From: Dirofilaria immitis
Lineage: Eukaryota; Nematoda; Chromadorea; Rhabditida; Onchocercidae
Direction: 5' to 3'
DNA: 64,000 nt
NCBI GenBank assembly: GCA_024305405.1
Contig: JAKNDB010000067.1
Coordinates: 1-64,000 of the forward strand
The position numbers were made by a program, and so were the translations under genes. Below are positions 11,047 to 23,900 of the stretch, in pieces. The notes under the pieces are model-generated. The model was not told the origin of the DNA. It ran no database searches and worked only from the letters and a program-made list of their open reading frames with translations. The first letter of the stretch is position 1, and each line of letters begins with the position of its first letter.

Positions 11047-11570
11047 CGAATCGGATTGGACTATTTAGGCCCTGTCACTGCTAAAACTGAAGTTGGAATG
11101 GCGAAAAGGTGGGTAGCACTATTTACATGTTTCACAACCGTGCAGTGCATTTAGAATTAGCAGATGATTTATCTGCAGAAAGTTTTCTTACTGTGTTAAG
11201 AAGATTCGTAGCACGACGAGGCTGTCCTGAACTAATTCTATCAGACGATGCTAGCCAATTCCACCTAGTCTATCGAACGATCAAGAAACAAGAATCACAA
11301 TTAAGTAATTTCCTTACAAGCAAAGGAATAATATGGAAGTATATAACGCCGAAAGCACCGTAGAGTGGAGGAATTTATGAAAGAATAGTCGGCATAACGA
11401 AAGGTGCCTTTAGAAAAGCCGTTGGTAGAAAGTTATTAAAGGAAAAGGATTTAGTTACCCTAGTGATTGAAATAGAGAGTATTATGAATACTTCCCCATT
11501 AACTTACGTGAATTTTGATGATTCAATAATTTTGCGACCTATGGATTTTATTTCCCCAATGCCTTATTAA
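11047..11570 (+). pseudogene. BEL/Pao integrase core, broken
   Basis: RIGLDYLGPVTAKTEVG and KRWVALFTC (11047-11135) are the start of the integrase catalytic core. A frameshift near 11130 leads to RAVHLELADDLSAESFL, RRFVARRGCPELILSDDASQF (the second catalytic Asp region) and, after a TAG at 11360-11362, SGGIYERIVGITKGAFRKAV (the catalytic Glu region) and IMNTSPLTYV. Another stop follows at about 11568. All three acidic regions can be found, but not in one frame. Confidence 0.8.
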
Positions 11571-11578
11571 ATATACCG

Positions 11579-12175
11579 ATGAGTAATGGCAATGACGAAG
11601 ATGAATTTATTCCACGTGAGTTAACCACTTATAATAAGCTTATTAAATATTGGTCAAAAACTCTTGAAACTCTTGATGTATTTTGGAAAATTTGGAAAGA
11701 TGAGTATTTAAATAGTTTAAGGGAACGTACACAAACAGAACACAAATCTCCTAGAGGTGCAATAACACGACCACCTTCCTAGGAGAAGTCGTACTGGTAA
11801 ATGAACCACATATACCTCGCGGAATGTGGAAACTAGCAAAAATAAATAAACTTAATAAAAGTAGCGATGAAAATGTCAGGAGTGTTCAGATAGAATTGCC
11901 CTTTGGGAAACTTCTCAATAGACCAGTTAATATGTTATACCCTCTGGAAGTGAAACAAGAAGATCAACCCGAAGAATCTGTAACTGAATTAATGGATGCA
12001 AAGGATGAAGAACCCATCGCGCGAAGAACACGAAGTTCAACAAAGGAGCTACGAACTCCAGCTGTGATCGATAATGCTTTAAGTTACCAACCTCAATTCC
12101 TTCCTCTTGTTAGTTTTCCCCTCTTGGGAATGTCGACAATTTTCTCGAAACTAATTTTTAATTATAAATATTTCT
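11579..12175 (+). pseudogene. BEL/Pao DUF5641 and C-terminal tail
   Basis: [20 protein letters not shown] and [14 protein letters not shown], then, after a stop/frameshift near 11780, VLVNEPHIPRGMWKLAKI and LLNRPVNMLYPLE are the chromodomain-like DUF5641 region that ends pol in these elements. An acidic tail follows (KQEDQPEESVTELMDAKDEE). The frame runs into the 3' LTR. No env-like gene is present. Confidence 0.8.
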
Positions 12176-12538
12176 AAATCTTTATTTTTCTATGAATCAT
12201 TCATTGCTTATAAAATGTACACCATTCTCATGGCGCCGTTTTCGGCGGATGTTTTCATTCCATAAAAGATTGTCTTATGTCTAAATATATCCATCCTTGT
12301 AAATCTCCTCCTTACAAAATCTTTTATACAAAGGACCATGACTTTGTATCGGATCAGTTTTTTTTATTTTTTTGGTGTTTACACAGTTGTCTACAGTCAA
12401 CCCGTTTTCTTTAAAATAAATTGTTATTACATTCTTCTTGTGCTACAACCTTACAAATCCCGAATTCGTCCACAAAGAACCCTTCTCCACCAAATACAAC
12501 TTCCACCAAATCAAAATCTAATCAAAAAGTTAACAACA
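12131..12538 (+). repeat. 3' LTR of the BEL/Pao element (408 bp)
   Basis: It starts TGTCGACAATTTTCTCGAAA, ends TTAACAACA, and is followed by the target duplicate TATAC. Inside lies a small GC hairpin (CCGTTTTCGG near 12238). Borders are set by the short match with the left end and by the TSD. Confidence 0.75.
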
Positions 12539-13110
12539 TATACTATAAAATAAAAATATTACATATTTTCTTATATACTATAAAATAAATATATTACATA
12601 TTTTCTTATATACTGTAAAATAAAAATGTTACATATTTTCTTATATACTATAAAATAAAAATTCTTTGTATTTTCATATATACTATAAAATAAAAATATT
12701 ATATATGCAATATTTTCTTATATACTAGAAAATAACAATATTACATATTTTCTTATATACTAGAAAATAATTTTATCGTATTAATCTGTCAAATTGTAAA
12801 TATGCATGATGACGTTAATTAGAAAATAAAAATATTGCATATTTTCTTATATACTGGAAAATAAAAATATTACATATGCGATATTTTCTTATATACTATA
12901 AAATTTTCATACATACTATAAAGTAAAAATATTTCATATTTTCTTTTATACCATAAAATAAAGATATTATAGATTTTCTTATATACTATAAAATAAAAAT
13001 ATTACATACTTTTTTATATATCAGAAAATAAAAATATTGCATATTTTCTTATATATTAGAAAATAAAAACATTGCATATTTTCTTATATACTAGAAAATA
13101 ATTTTATCGT
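12539..13110. repeat. 35-bp AT-rich minisatellite, right part
   Basis: This continues the left array (TATACTATAAAATAAAAAT units). It is interrupted near 12780-12830 by a short piece of the 60-bp spacer repeat. A few more units of a related repeat lie at 13375-13495. Confidence 0.9.
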
Positions 13111-13375
13111 ATTTATCTGTCTAATTGTAAATATGCATGATGACATAAATATATACGATGATTTTGTCGTATATATTTGTCTAATCATAGATATGGTTTA
13201 TGATTGATCTAATTACTGATATATCGATACTTTGTCGTATATGTTTGTCTAAACGTAGACATGTACTATGATTCCTCTAATCATAGATATATACGATGAT
13301 TTTGTCTTCTAATCCTTTATGTCTACGATGATTTTACGATGTATATATGTCTGCTCGTATGATATATATCTATCT
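13110..13375. repeat. Degenerate tandem repeat of about 60 bp (spacer array 3)
   Basis: This is the same family and orientation as 6840-7056 and 7805-8090 (TATACGATGATTTTGTCGTA, TTTGTCTAATCATAGATATG). It shows that the rDNA-spacer-like block extends to about 13.4 kb on the far side of the retroelement. Confidence 0.75.
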
Positions 13376-13711
13376 AATTTATAAAATGAAAACACTATGT
13401 ACTACATTACATATTGCAAAATAAAAATATATATTATATTATACTACTATAAAATAAAAATATTATGTATTATATTATGTACTGTAAAATAGAAATCTGT
13501 GAACCACTAATCCTTTCTAGACTTCTGTTGCCTCCCTTCCTTGTTACCGTTTGAATTCATTATCAAACACTGTTTTAGTATTTGTCTTATTTAATTTTTC
13601 AAATGTTGTTCTCTTTTATGAAATTATAACATAAACATAATGATTAATGCAGTTTTGTGTTATTTATCAATGAATTTCACAATTTATCTTTTTTTCTCAT
13701 GTTTCTTCAGG

Positions 13712-14330
13712 CACATCAATTATGACCAAGAGTGAAGTTCCATTTTGCAAGGTAGTAGAGGAAGAAAATTTGTCGAGTTAAATTATCTTTGCTTTTATAA
13801 TTGCAAAATGGATGGTAGTTCATGTTTGCAGGATATATAAGATGATGTTGAATCATATTGGGAACCCAAAGTTTGGGAATATGCGAAAGCCAAACGAGCT
13901 GCCGAACTTAGTCATTGTTTCATATGTTTGACAATGCGTAAAATTGTCCCGATAGCATCTGTTATATCTTCAACGATAATGTCGAGAAAATCTTTGATTG
14001 CAACAAAATTTCAAAATTTTTCATTGAATAAAATTTAAGAAGAAATTAAACAACGTTGGAATATCTCCAATTGCCTTGATTATCAAACTATTAGAGTTCA
14101 ACCAAGAAGGAGCGATCCCATGATCCTATTTTGGGACGGTTTTAATTTGAATTTCTAAAAGAGAAAGGATGATGCAGATAATGAAAAACTATTGTTAACA
14201 TAAAATGCTGTTCAAGATATATGTCGATCATGATTATGTCAAGCTGGAAATATTTTAATAACACTAACAGCTGAAGTAATGAGATAATGGTAATTCTTAT
14301 AGGTATGTTGTTTGGGAAGCTCAGGAAACA
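13712..14330 (+). pseudogene. Unrecognised coding relic
   Basis: A good acceptor (TTTCTTCAG at 13702-13710) is followed by TSIMTKSEVPFCK and a donor-like GTAGTA. After another acceptor near 13834 comes a frame with an early TAA and then DDVESYWEPKVWEYAKAKRA, AELSHCFICLTMRKIVPI and, past a further stop, EEIKQRWNISNCLDYQTI, RVQPRRSDPMILFWDGF. The density of Trp, Cys and charged residues and the higher G+C look like former coding sequence. I do not recognise the family. It may belong to the transposon debris around it. Confidence 0.35.
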
Positions 14331-16554
14331 GAAATAATATTAGCATAAATATGTTTAAGCAATCTAAGTGATTTATCACTTAGATTAGATGAATATAAAT
14401 GAGTTTTACTGTATCTAATATAACAAGAAACATTTTTTCCCATCTTTATCTCATATTACTACACTTTATCGATTATGATAAAATGGCAAAAACTGATTCG
14501 CTAGTGAATGTTTCCGGTTTGATAAGTTAGCTTATACGTAATGTCTGAATATTGCAAAGATTTTCTCATATAATGACCAAATATATCTCCTTCTATTGAA
14601 GGAGTCACTTTATCTTTCCTTTTATTCTGTCTTTACTTTGCTCTGATTGTTATTCGACAGCGGCACTTTCCAATTCAACTTCCAAACTTCATCAATTCTA
14701 TTAGTTTTCAATATCGATAATTCTCCTATCAAAAAAGAAATACATCTTATCGATTGATGTCGATATCTATCAATTGTTTCGTAGTTGCGACAAATAAAGT
14801 CGGTTAAATCGAACAATTCATTACACCATAAATTTAACTCTGTCTAATTATCATTTACACAAAAACGCACCCTCACAACAGAAAACAATAATTTATCAAT
14901 CAGTGAAAGCACTAACTTAGGAAAAGCCAGACCAAACCATACCAAAAAATTGAGAACGTTGATCAAAAGGAATATATATGTGTATATATGCATTATTATA
15001 GATATAATAATATGACCATTTTGATTGGATGTGACATTTAAAGCCACAATTCGGATTTCAGTTTCCTAGTACATGACCTGATTAGACACTCTTTAAATGA
15101 AAGTTATGGGAAAAAGCTTCGATAATCTAGATTGTTTTTTTGTTCTCACAAAATTTAGTCCTTGTCAGCTTTTTTTTTCATAAACTTTCAGTTTTATGAT
15201 ATTCGCATTGGAAAGAAATGATGTTTAAAGATGAATACGAGTGGAAACAAAACGGAAGTGTACTTTCCAGATTTGCAGTTCTTAGTAAACTATCATCAAA
15301 TTATAAATTTCGATTCCTTTAAGGTATTTCAACTAGAAGATCAACACAAGTGACATATTAATAAGTCGCATCTGCAATTCTGAGCTATGCATCAGAGGAA
15401 ATCGATGAAGCATATTAATTAAGTATCCAGCAATTTCTATTGAATTTAAAATGTCAATTAAGGCATGTTTTAACTCGAACTTCTTATTATTCTGTTACTC
15501 TCAACGACAGTAATAGTACAATTGTCAGTATCGTTCTATCAATTTCGCTTATTTTTACTCCAGCCTTTTCTTATACTTGGAAAAAATCACAAAATTCATC
15601 AAAATTTATAATGTTAAATTGTTCTTCAACCAGGTCCTTTTATTTTTATATCACTTCTCGTGACCTTTTCTCTCAATACTGAGTGTGCCATCCACTCCTG
15701 CTACCAAAGGACATGAAAACTTAATAAATCACTTTTTTACTTGGTGCCTTTCTGAAAAAATAGCACTCAAGTTTTTGCGAAAGGAAATATTAAAGCGACG
15801 AAAGCGATATGAGGAGATAAAGTAATATGAGGAGTGGCCGTACAGTAGTCGACTCTGGAAATGATACTATTTCTACTGTCGCTTCTCATCTTCCGTCAGT
15901 TCGCTGATTAATATTATTTTAAAGAATTACTTTTATGAGCTTAAGAGATGTCACTGATTGATGAAACAGTAAATCAAGAAGAAGCTGGCTAAGGTATAGT
16001 TATAGTCAAAATATGATAAGGACATCTTTTGTTGGACAGTTTATGCTTCTTCCTTTTGGCTTTAATCCCTTCCTTTCGCTCTACTTTCCCCATCAAATCA
16101 ATATTTCTTTCCTCTTTTTTGCATACTAAAATTTAATTGAAAGCAAAGGTCTACACTATTAATCGCCTAATTTCCATAATTTCAATTTGAAATTACAATA
16201 AATAAAAAGGACAGAACAGAAATATTTGTTCAAGAAGTTTCCATTCAGTAGGAATTCCAGTCAAATGTCATTGGAATGATTACGAAAACTTGCTACTGAT
16301 CAAAAGGCAAAAAATAGATTCATAAATGAGATGGCAGTACAAATAGTTGCTTCTGTATAACAGAACTTATTTCAGAAGGCCTTACTTTTCTGTACAATTG
16401 AAATGTGAATAGTCATTTCATAGATCACAAATGATGATGCTTCCTATAACATAACTTTAGCATGGGAAGTGATAATTACTCAACTCTCTGATTTCATAAA
16501 CATGAAGATATTATAAGAGTGTTTTCAAGGATGTTTTACGCCTCTGACAATTAA
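14331..16554. other. No gene recognised; possible transposon debris
   Basis: Mixed AT-rich sequence with short open stretches on both strands (14622-14816 minus, 15440-15682 plus) that show no family features. The higher G+C at 15820-15910 and the position just before a BEL integrase relic suggest that decayed retroelement sequence could be hidden here. Confidence 0.3.
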
Positions 16555-17960
16555 ACTTGGGTTAAAGTTCCTAGGACATATTGGATACCTCATGGAAGAG
16601 TATACGTCAAAACCATTCTTAAAAAAACAATAAGAATTCCCATCTTTATTCATCAGAAAGGATGATCGCGAGCAGACCATTCAACAAAATCGGGGTAGAC
16701 TTTTTAGTCTATATAGTAAAGGACAACCGGACAGCGTCAAAGCGATGGGTGGCTCTATTCACGTGTTTAGTCACAAGAGCCATTCGTATGGAAGTGATGA
16801 AAAACATGTCTGCTGAGATTTTTATGCAAATGTTCAGAAGATATATTAGTCAAAGACTGCCTCCAGAGTTTGTGTAGTCTGACAATGCCAAGAACTTTGT
16901 TCTAGCTTCTAAGTTAATTCAAGAGAATAGCATGCAAGAACAAAGACCAATGAAGTGGTAATCCATTATACCGGAATCTTTACCGAGAGCTCCGTGGCAA
17001 GAAGGTGTATACGAAAGGATGACTGGAGTTGTAAAGGGAACCTTACAGAAAGCAGAAGAACCTCACAGGAGAAAGCGAATTCACGATGATAACCGAAACT
17101 GAATTCTTAGTAAAGAAAGACTATTGGTAGGATATGAGAGGAACTGAGAGCAAATATTATTTCCACTTTATTTGGGGGATTTTATATGGCCTGGCTGTAA
17201 TTATGTGAGGAATTCATCGGAATATAAGATTTTTACGCGTGAATGACGAAACAAATGTACCTATGTACAAAATCACTGCAATCAGCTAGAATTAATTTAT
17301 CATTACCAAAATACCTAGAGAAAGTTACAATGTGGAAAATATGGCAAGATGAATATTTGGAAGAATCGAGGAAAAGAACACGAAAAATGCATAAAAATCC
17401 TTGTAATTGTGTAAGACGAAAGCCAATCAATGGCGAATTAGTATTATTAAAGAAAAAGATCATAAAAATTTCTGGAAAATGGGTCGAGTAGAAAGGATGA
17501 TTGAGGAAAAAGACAGTCATTGTCAATCGGTGGTCGTGAAGATGTCGAATGGCATAAGATTGACTCGCGCTGTAGGAATCTGTTCCTTTAGAGATCTCAA
17601 GATCTGAAAGCCTAGCCTCTAAATTCTTCTCGTCTCCCGAATGCCGCTTAAATTGCGAAGTCCCTTTGATAAAAGAATATATATATATATTCAAATTACC
17701 AACTAACCACAGAATGGCGCGAAGGATCCTAATCAACAATATCGATTTGGCGAGATGTGCTCCACTAGGTCAGTTGGATGGTATATCAGGCATTCTTATG
17801 TCGCTCCTTCCCTTAGAGTCATGTTATCCTCGCTAGAATTGTCTTATTGTACGTTGGCGAGTTATAGAAATTATTGTAATAAAGATTAAATTTACCCAAG
17901 CTTAAGATTCATTTGCAAGTGTGAGAAACAAGAAATCTAAGAAATCTAGAGATTGAGAAG
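16555..17960 (+). mobile_element. Second BEL/Pao relic (integrase to DUF5641), heavily decayed
   Basis: YWIPHGRVYVKTILKK (near 16578) is the zinc-binding lead-in of integrase. SRPFNKIGVDFLVYIVKDNR, KRWVALFTCLVTRAIRMEV and MFRRYISQRLPPEFV follow (16670-16875), with a TAG before SDNAKNFV. LPRAPWQEGVYERMTGVVKG (near 17000), WKIWQDEYLEESRKRTRKMH and, in another frame, GRVERMIEEKDSHCQSVVVK and NGIRLTRAVGICSF (to 17606) are integrase and DUF5641 parts. Stops and frameshifts are numerous. AATAAA with a G+C-richer stretch at 17740-17960 may be LTR remains. Sequence differs clearly from the element at 9263, so it is another lineage or an older copy. Confidence 0.75.
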
Positions 17961-20900
17961 AAGAAATAAGCCACTTCAAGTTTTGTAACGATGGAAAGAA
18001 AACAGATATTACAAGATGTTCTTTCAATGTTGCTAAAATTTTATCCGCTCACCACGTTTGCGACTATTAAATCATTTCATGAATGAATCGAAATGAAAAA
18101 AATTCTTGGAATTTTTCACAAAATCAGAAAAAACTCAAGAAATTAATAATTATTAATAATGGAAATGCGAATAATATGGATTTAAATTTAAAATCGTATT
18201 GCAAAGTGGCAGTTTTATTAATTAGTCGATGGAAGGATAATAATCACATTTTTCAAACGTGGAATTTTCACTTTCTTGGAACTTGAAAATTTCCAAATAG
18301 TTCTCGACGATAAGTGGTGTTATGTAATTGCTTATGATGTCGAAAACATATTTTCCTTTTCAGTTAAAATTTTAGTTCTATTTTAGTTGAATTATTTTTT
18401 TGATCGTTTACTCATCCATCTGATTCAATAAATCGAATCATTCCTCGTTAATTTGTAATTTTTGAAATTATTCTATATTCAACTAAACATAACAGTTATA
18501 AATAAAAAAATAAACTGTGAAAAAGGTATAAATGAAATGAAAATTTTAAAAATTTTCACTTTGTTGAACAATTAGAATTTTGAGAAAATTAAAAATTATT
18601 CACTTAAGAAAAAAACAATCGGATAATTTGTTACGATGTGACTGGCATGTGTGAATATCAAAAAAATTTGAAATTTTAGAATTTCTATCACTCACCATTT
18701 TAGAACTAAAAATTCAGATTATGACTTCTAAATTTAAGTTTTGGTCAAGAGAAAATTAAATTGTAAACTGACAAATTGAAATTCATTTTCTTTTTTTCCT
18801 TTGCAGGAAAAACGGTCGGAAAAAGTGATTAGAAGGAAATTGGGCGAAAGATATGAGATTGCAGTTATTTCGATTATATGAAATGAAATTCCTTACATCT
18901 GATATGCAGTTCAAATTATCCAAAATAGAATGTCTAGCAGATATTTATTGTATAACTATTCTAAACTAATATTCAAAAAAATCCGATAAAATTTATCAAA
19001 TTTTGACCTAAATATCTTTTCATAATTTGATAATAACGATAATTGAAATGACAAAAAAACGGATATATGTTTCCAAATTATTTGAGTAATAGTTCAGAAA
19101 TGCTGAATGTATTAAGACTAAATCTGCGGCATGATAAAGCAAAGTTTAAAATTAATAGATATGTTCTGTGATATCAATGATTAATTTTTGAGAACGAAAA
19201 GCCTAGTTACAATATAATAAGGTATTATGGGCAATAAGATTACATGCATGTACAATAAAATTCCAAAGACAATAGGATTAGATAGAGATAAATCATTGAG
19301 CAATAGTGAATACAAATTTAGGCCATTATTGATATCCGAATAATTCGCTGTAAACTATCTACAAATCCATTATATAGTCAGTAATTTAGATTAATTTTAT
19401 AGTAATCTCAAGTGCTTAGGAATAAAATTGTTAGTGATAACGAAAGATAAAATCTTATTTTTGAGAGATTAGGACCAATTACATAATTAATTCAGGTGGA
19501 ATTTCAAAATTTCGATTTATTGCAATGATTAAAAACATGCAAATTGAAAAATTGATAAATTTTCTTCATATTTTCACTCCTCTTTTCCATTAATTTTAAA
19601 GTTTGTCATTAATTTTTCAGTTATTTAATTATTTGAAAATAATCTCATATTTTCGCATATCATTTAAAAAGAATTTATTTCAGGATCAAGAATACAAAAT
19701 AGGTCAAGCAATACGAGTATCAAAATATTTATGAATAATTTCATACCTAATAAATATAGCCAAGAAGAAGACGAAATTAAATTAAGTTCATTGCAGTAAT
19801 TTATCGGACAAAAACTTTATCGATCATTTTTAATAAGATAAATCAAGATTTTTGACTATTCATATGTTTGAGAAAAAGAGAAGAGTATCAAGTATCTCGT
19901 AAATCATCTTTGTTTTAATTTGTCAAAAATTTCATTCATCATTAAATGTGATTCAGCAAAGATATAAAATTTGATCTATAAAATTTTTGATTTCATATAT
20001 TTTTAATTTAACAAAGAATCTATATTATTGCTCCTTCAATTTAAATTTAAAATTTGAGCTTCAAAATAATTTTGCCATTCACTTTATCTTCATATTATAA
20101 TTTTAATTTATCTTTTTTAATATTGCTATTATATTATCGCCCTTTTTTTTAATGTTCATAATCTTCATTATTATTGTTATTGTTGAAAAGTTTGAATTGA
20201 ATTCATAATAGTTTAAACAGCTTCTATTACCTTTTATCTTTTATCTATTAAATCTTATTAAACACTGAATAATGTTTTTAATGCTATTTTCTCATTTCCG
20301 TTTTAGATTCGTTCCAAGCATATCAAATTTTTTTATAATAGCAAATTTTCATCATAATGAAGAAAAATAATTTATTCGTAATGACACTGTCTAAATTTGT
20401 CATTGTGATCAAAATTGTTATATGTAACTTTTCTGAGATGAATTAGTCTTGGATAAAAATTTTATAATAGTATAATATGATGATTTACTTGAAATAATAG
20501 CTTTATTTGAGATAAGAATGAATTAGAAAGGTAAAAAAATTAGAAAATAAAATGAATACATTTTGAAATGCTTTGATCCGAACGAAATTGATCATACATT
20601 TTCTTATTAAAAAATTGAAAGTGAATTTAATTAAAACAAATTCATTGAACAAAATTATTGCTATAAATTCGACTGGATAAAATTAAATTGAATTGCATTT
20701 AAGAATTTAAAATAAATGATATTTTTTTCATCAATTTTTCCTGGACTTAAATAATTATAGGTGTTATGAATTAAATGAGCATAAAAGTAACAATAATTCT
20801 GCTATGATGATGTTAAAAAATGAACAAAAAAATAAAAAAAAGGAAAAAATATACGATTTAATGTGCATAAATGAGATTTATTAATATCTTTTAAAAATGA

Positions 20901-23900
20901 AGAAATGAATTTTAGCATTTTTCTCATTCATCAGAACGAGATTTGACGAGTTAAAGTGATGCTTCGCTGTCATAAAGAATAAAAATAAAAAATAAATTGC
21001 AAATTGATTTTTTTAAACGAGATATGTCGTTAGCAATAAGTTTTGAAGTTTCAATTTTTTTAATTTGCATTCTTTTCTTGTAATTCATAATTGACATTAA
21101 TATTGCGTTTTTATCCAAAGTTTAATTAAAGCTAAAATGATCTGTCGAGTTGTTTTTTTTGAACGTATGTCTGAATCATAATATCATGCGAATGGAATCA
21201 CTTTGTTTGATAAATAAATGAATAGATGAATAGTATTTAACACTTTGATAATTAAACAGTAAGAAAAATTTTTGAAATTTTTGAAATCAAAAATTTTTCA
21301 AAATTAATGTTTCCGAAAAATTGAAAAAACAAAAATTATTTGAATTTTTTAAATTCCGGACTTAAAAGCTTGTTGTAAGCAAAATTTCATCCAAAATTTT
21401 TACATAAACATTTTAGCAGACATAATTTATTACTTAAATAATTTAAATATTTTAATAGTTATAAAATATCATTTGGCTAAATTATTATTCGATACAATTT
21501 TCACCTTTATAATTTTCATTGTTTATCTCTTGAATAATTAATTTAATTATTTGCCATAACCCAAATAGTATATAAAGATTGAAAAGTATTAGGCCATAAT
21601 TAAAACATGTATTTCAAAATTTTCGAGAACAGTGATAAAATGAAAATGCCATAGTTTGTGACTATCAGGAATTTTAATATGATTAATATTAGTCGAAGCT
21701 GATGATTAAATTATTATAATATAATTATAATTATTTTCTTTATATATTCTTTTAACAATTAAATTTTATTCTGTGTGTCATATAAACTACTGAAATATTA
21801 TTTAGACACTAACAACCTTTTTCTTTTATCTTTACGCAAATTCCATGTGTTTTAATAAGCTTATCTTATCGTTGAATATTTATTTTTATAAAATCATAAG
21901 GCATTATCACCGGGACATTAGGTATTAAATATATTTTATTGATATCATTTACAATTTATATTAATGTTATTTGATTCTTTTAAGAAACGGTTACTGTTAT
22001 TATTACTATTATTATTGTTATTATTATTATTTTATAGATGTCGTCTTATTTCAGATGCTATGTTATTCAAATTTTCACAACTACTAATTTTATCCAAAAA
22101 TTTCCATGATATTTTCATAGCAAATGAAGAAGAAGAAGAAGACAAATGCGATATTGAATGATAACAACGACAAAACAGCAACATTGCTGTCATCAATGAC
22201 AATGATGACGATCGGAAAATCATCAACCAAAGGATCGCGATGAAAACGCTATCCAACCGAGCAGTAAGGAATTGTTACTTTTAATGCAACAGCTGTGTAT
22301 AAAACAAGTTTTGAGGAAAACAATAATAATCCATCCATCCAATCCATTCTTTCTTTCCTTTTCCTTATCTCAAAATTTTACATCCTTCTCTTCTATAAAA
22401 TTATGTATACATATTTGATCAAATAAAATAGGCAACAAAATGTTCTACACATATTGACATGGAGAAAATTTAATATTATTTTATTAAAAACGTTTAGATA
22501 AGAAAGATAAATGAATAAATGGATGAATGGATGAATGAATTAAAGAATTGAATGGATAAATATGAATTAACGGATAAATGAATAAATGAAATGTAAGATT
22601 GAAAATTGGGAATGAATTTTATTCCTTTTTGCCTTTACATAAAAGATATAATAATTATTTATAATTCTTAACGAGGAATTGAACAGTGAGCAGAAAGAAA
22701 TGATTTTTCTATTTGCATACTTGCATATATAGATAGCATTTATCTATCTATTTATATACAAATATATTTTTATAAAATGGAAAATATTTAATTTAATGGG
22801 AAATGACAATCAAATGATAATAACATTAATGATCTAATTTATATGTAATGCTTCTGATGGAAAAGATGAGAAAAAAATAGAAATAATTAAATTATTACTT
22901 TTCATATCTCTAATAAAAATTTAACATTTAATAAAAAAAAATTTTTTTCTTTTCTTTTTATCATTTCATATTTCGCTTTTTTCTCTTCCTTTAACATAAC
23001 ATATATATGTATACAATTTAAAAATACCTTTTGTTTCGTATCATTTATCATTTCAAATTTAGGATATTTTATATATACCTAATAATGCTGGAAAATGTAA
23101 ATCCAAAAATATGTACTTCACGTATATATAAATATTTTTCTCCCCGCGATCTCTTATTCTTGCCGATTCTCCGCCTCCTCCTCCCGCTTGTCGAAATTTC
23201 ATCTTTCTTCTCGTCACATTCATTCAGACAAAACTCAATACATCAACAAATATATTGCAGAAACTAGAATGATGATGATGATGATGACGATGATATTAGG
23301 TAAACAGTTTTAAAATTTCACAAAAGGTACAAGATATATGAGAAGAAAGGAGTGGGAGAGAATGAGCGGAGGTGGAATCTCCTTTTTGATCATCAGTTTT
23401 GCAGCCAACACTATATTACTGGTTTGAAAAGTTCTTCCAAATTTCAACTTCCCTATAATCTTTTCTCCACCTCTTTTTAACATCCTCCTTTTACCTGCCC
23501 CTTCCTCGACATTCCTCTTCTTGTATTCCACTTTTTACCTCTTCAACTTTTTCCTTCCTTTTTCTCTTTATTTTCCAATCTTGACTATTTTTGTCCCTTC
23601 TGAATTGTCCACTTTCTTTTATAAAAACTTTTTTTTCCAACTAACAAAATTTTTCTGAGAGAATTCATTATTGTTATTCAACAAATGCATAGTTTAGTAA
23701 TGATAGTAGCGCATTATATTAATTTTCAGTTTTTTTTTATTTTTAATATACGATACCTGAAAAAGATAACAATTAAAATTGTTTGATCATGTTCCGATCG
23801 CCTATCATCCCACCCATTCCTCGGGGTTTTCTTTAGTTACATCATTTTGCGGTTTGTGAAGATGGTATGGTTTTGAAGCGCAAAAGTTTTCGGATATTTC

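Larger units (their letters stand above)
9263..12538 (+). mobile_element. BEL/Pao LTR retroelement, internally deleted (no RT/RNase H), with 5-bp TSD
   Basis: The 3' LTR (12131-12538) begins TGT and ends ACA. The element's left end repeats the first 20-odd LTR bases with one mismatch. TATAC flanks both ends (9258-9262 and 12539-12543), as expected for the usual 5-bp BEL duplication; the minisatellite unit itself contains TATAC, so part of this may be chance. Inside, in order, are DUF1759-type gag, zinc knuckles, a DUF1758 aspartic protease, integrase and DUF5641. Reverse transcriptase and RNase H are missing: the protease runs straight into the integrase near 11020-11046. Several stops and frameshifts are present (about 9440, 9645, 10086, 10512, 11130, 11361, 11567). 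It cannot move by itself. It is probably younger than the relic at 16555, which is more decayed. Confidence 0.85.

Noticed and set aside
17233..17739. 168-codon minus-strand frame
   Set aside because: It is antisense to the BEL/Pao DUF5641 relic and has no family features.
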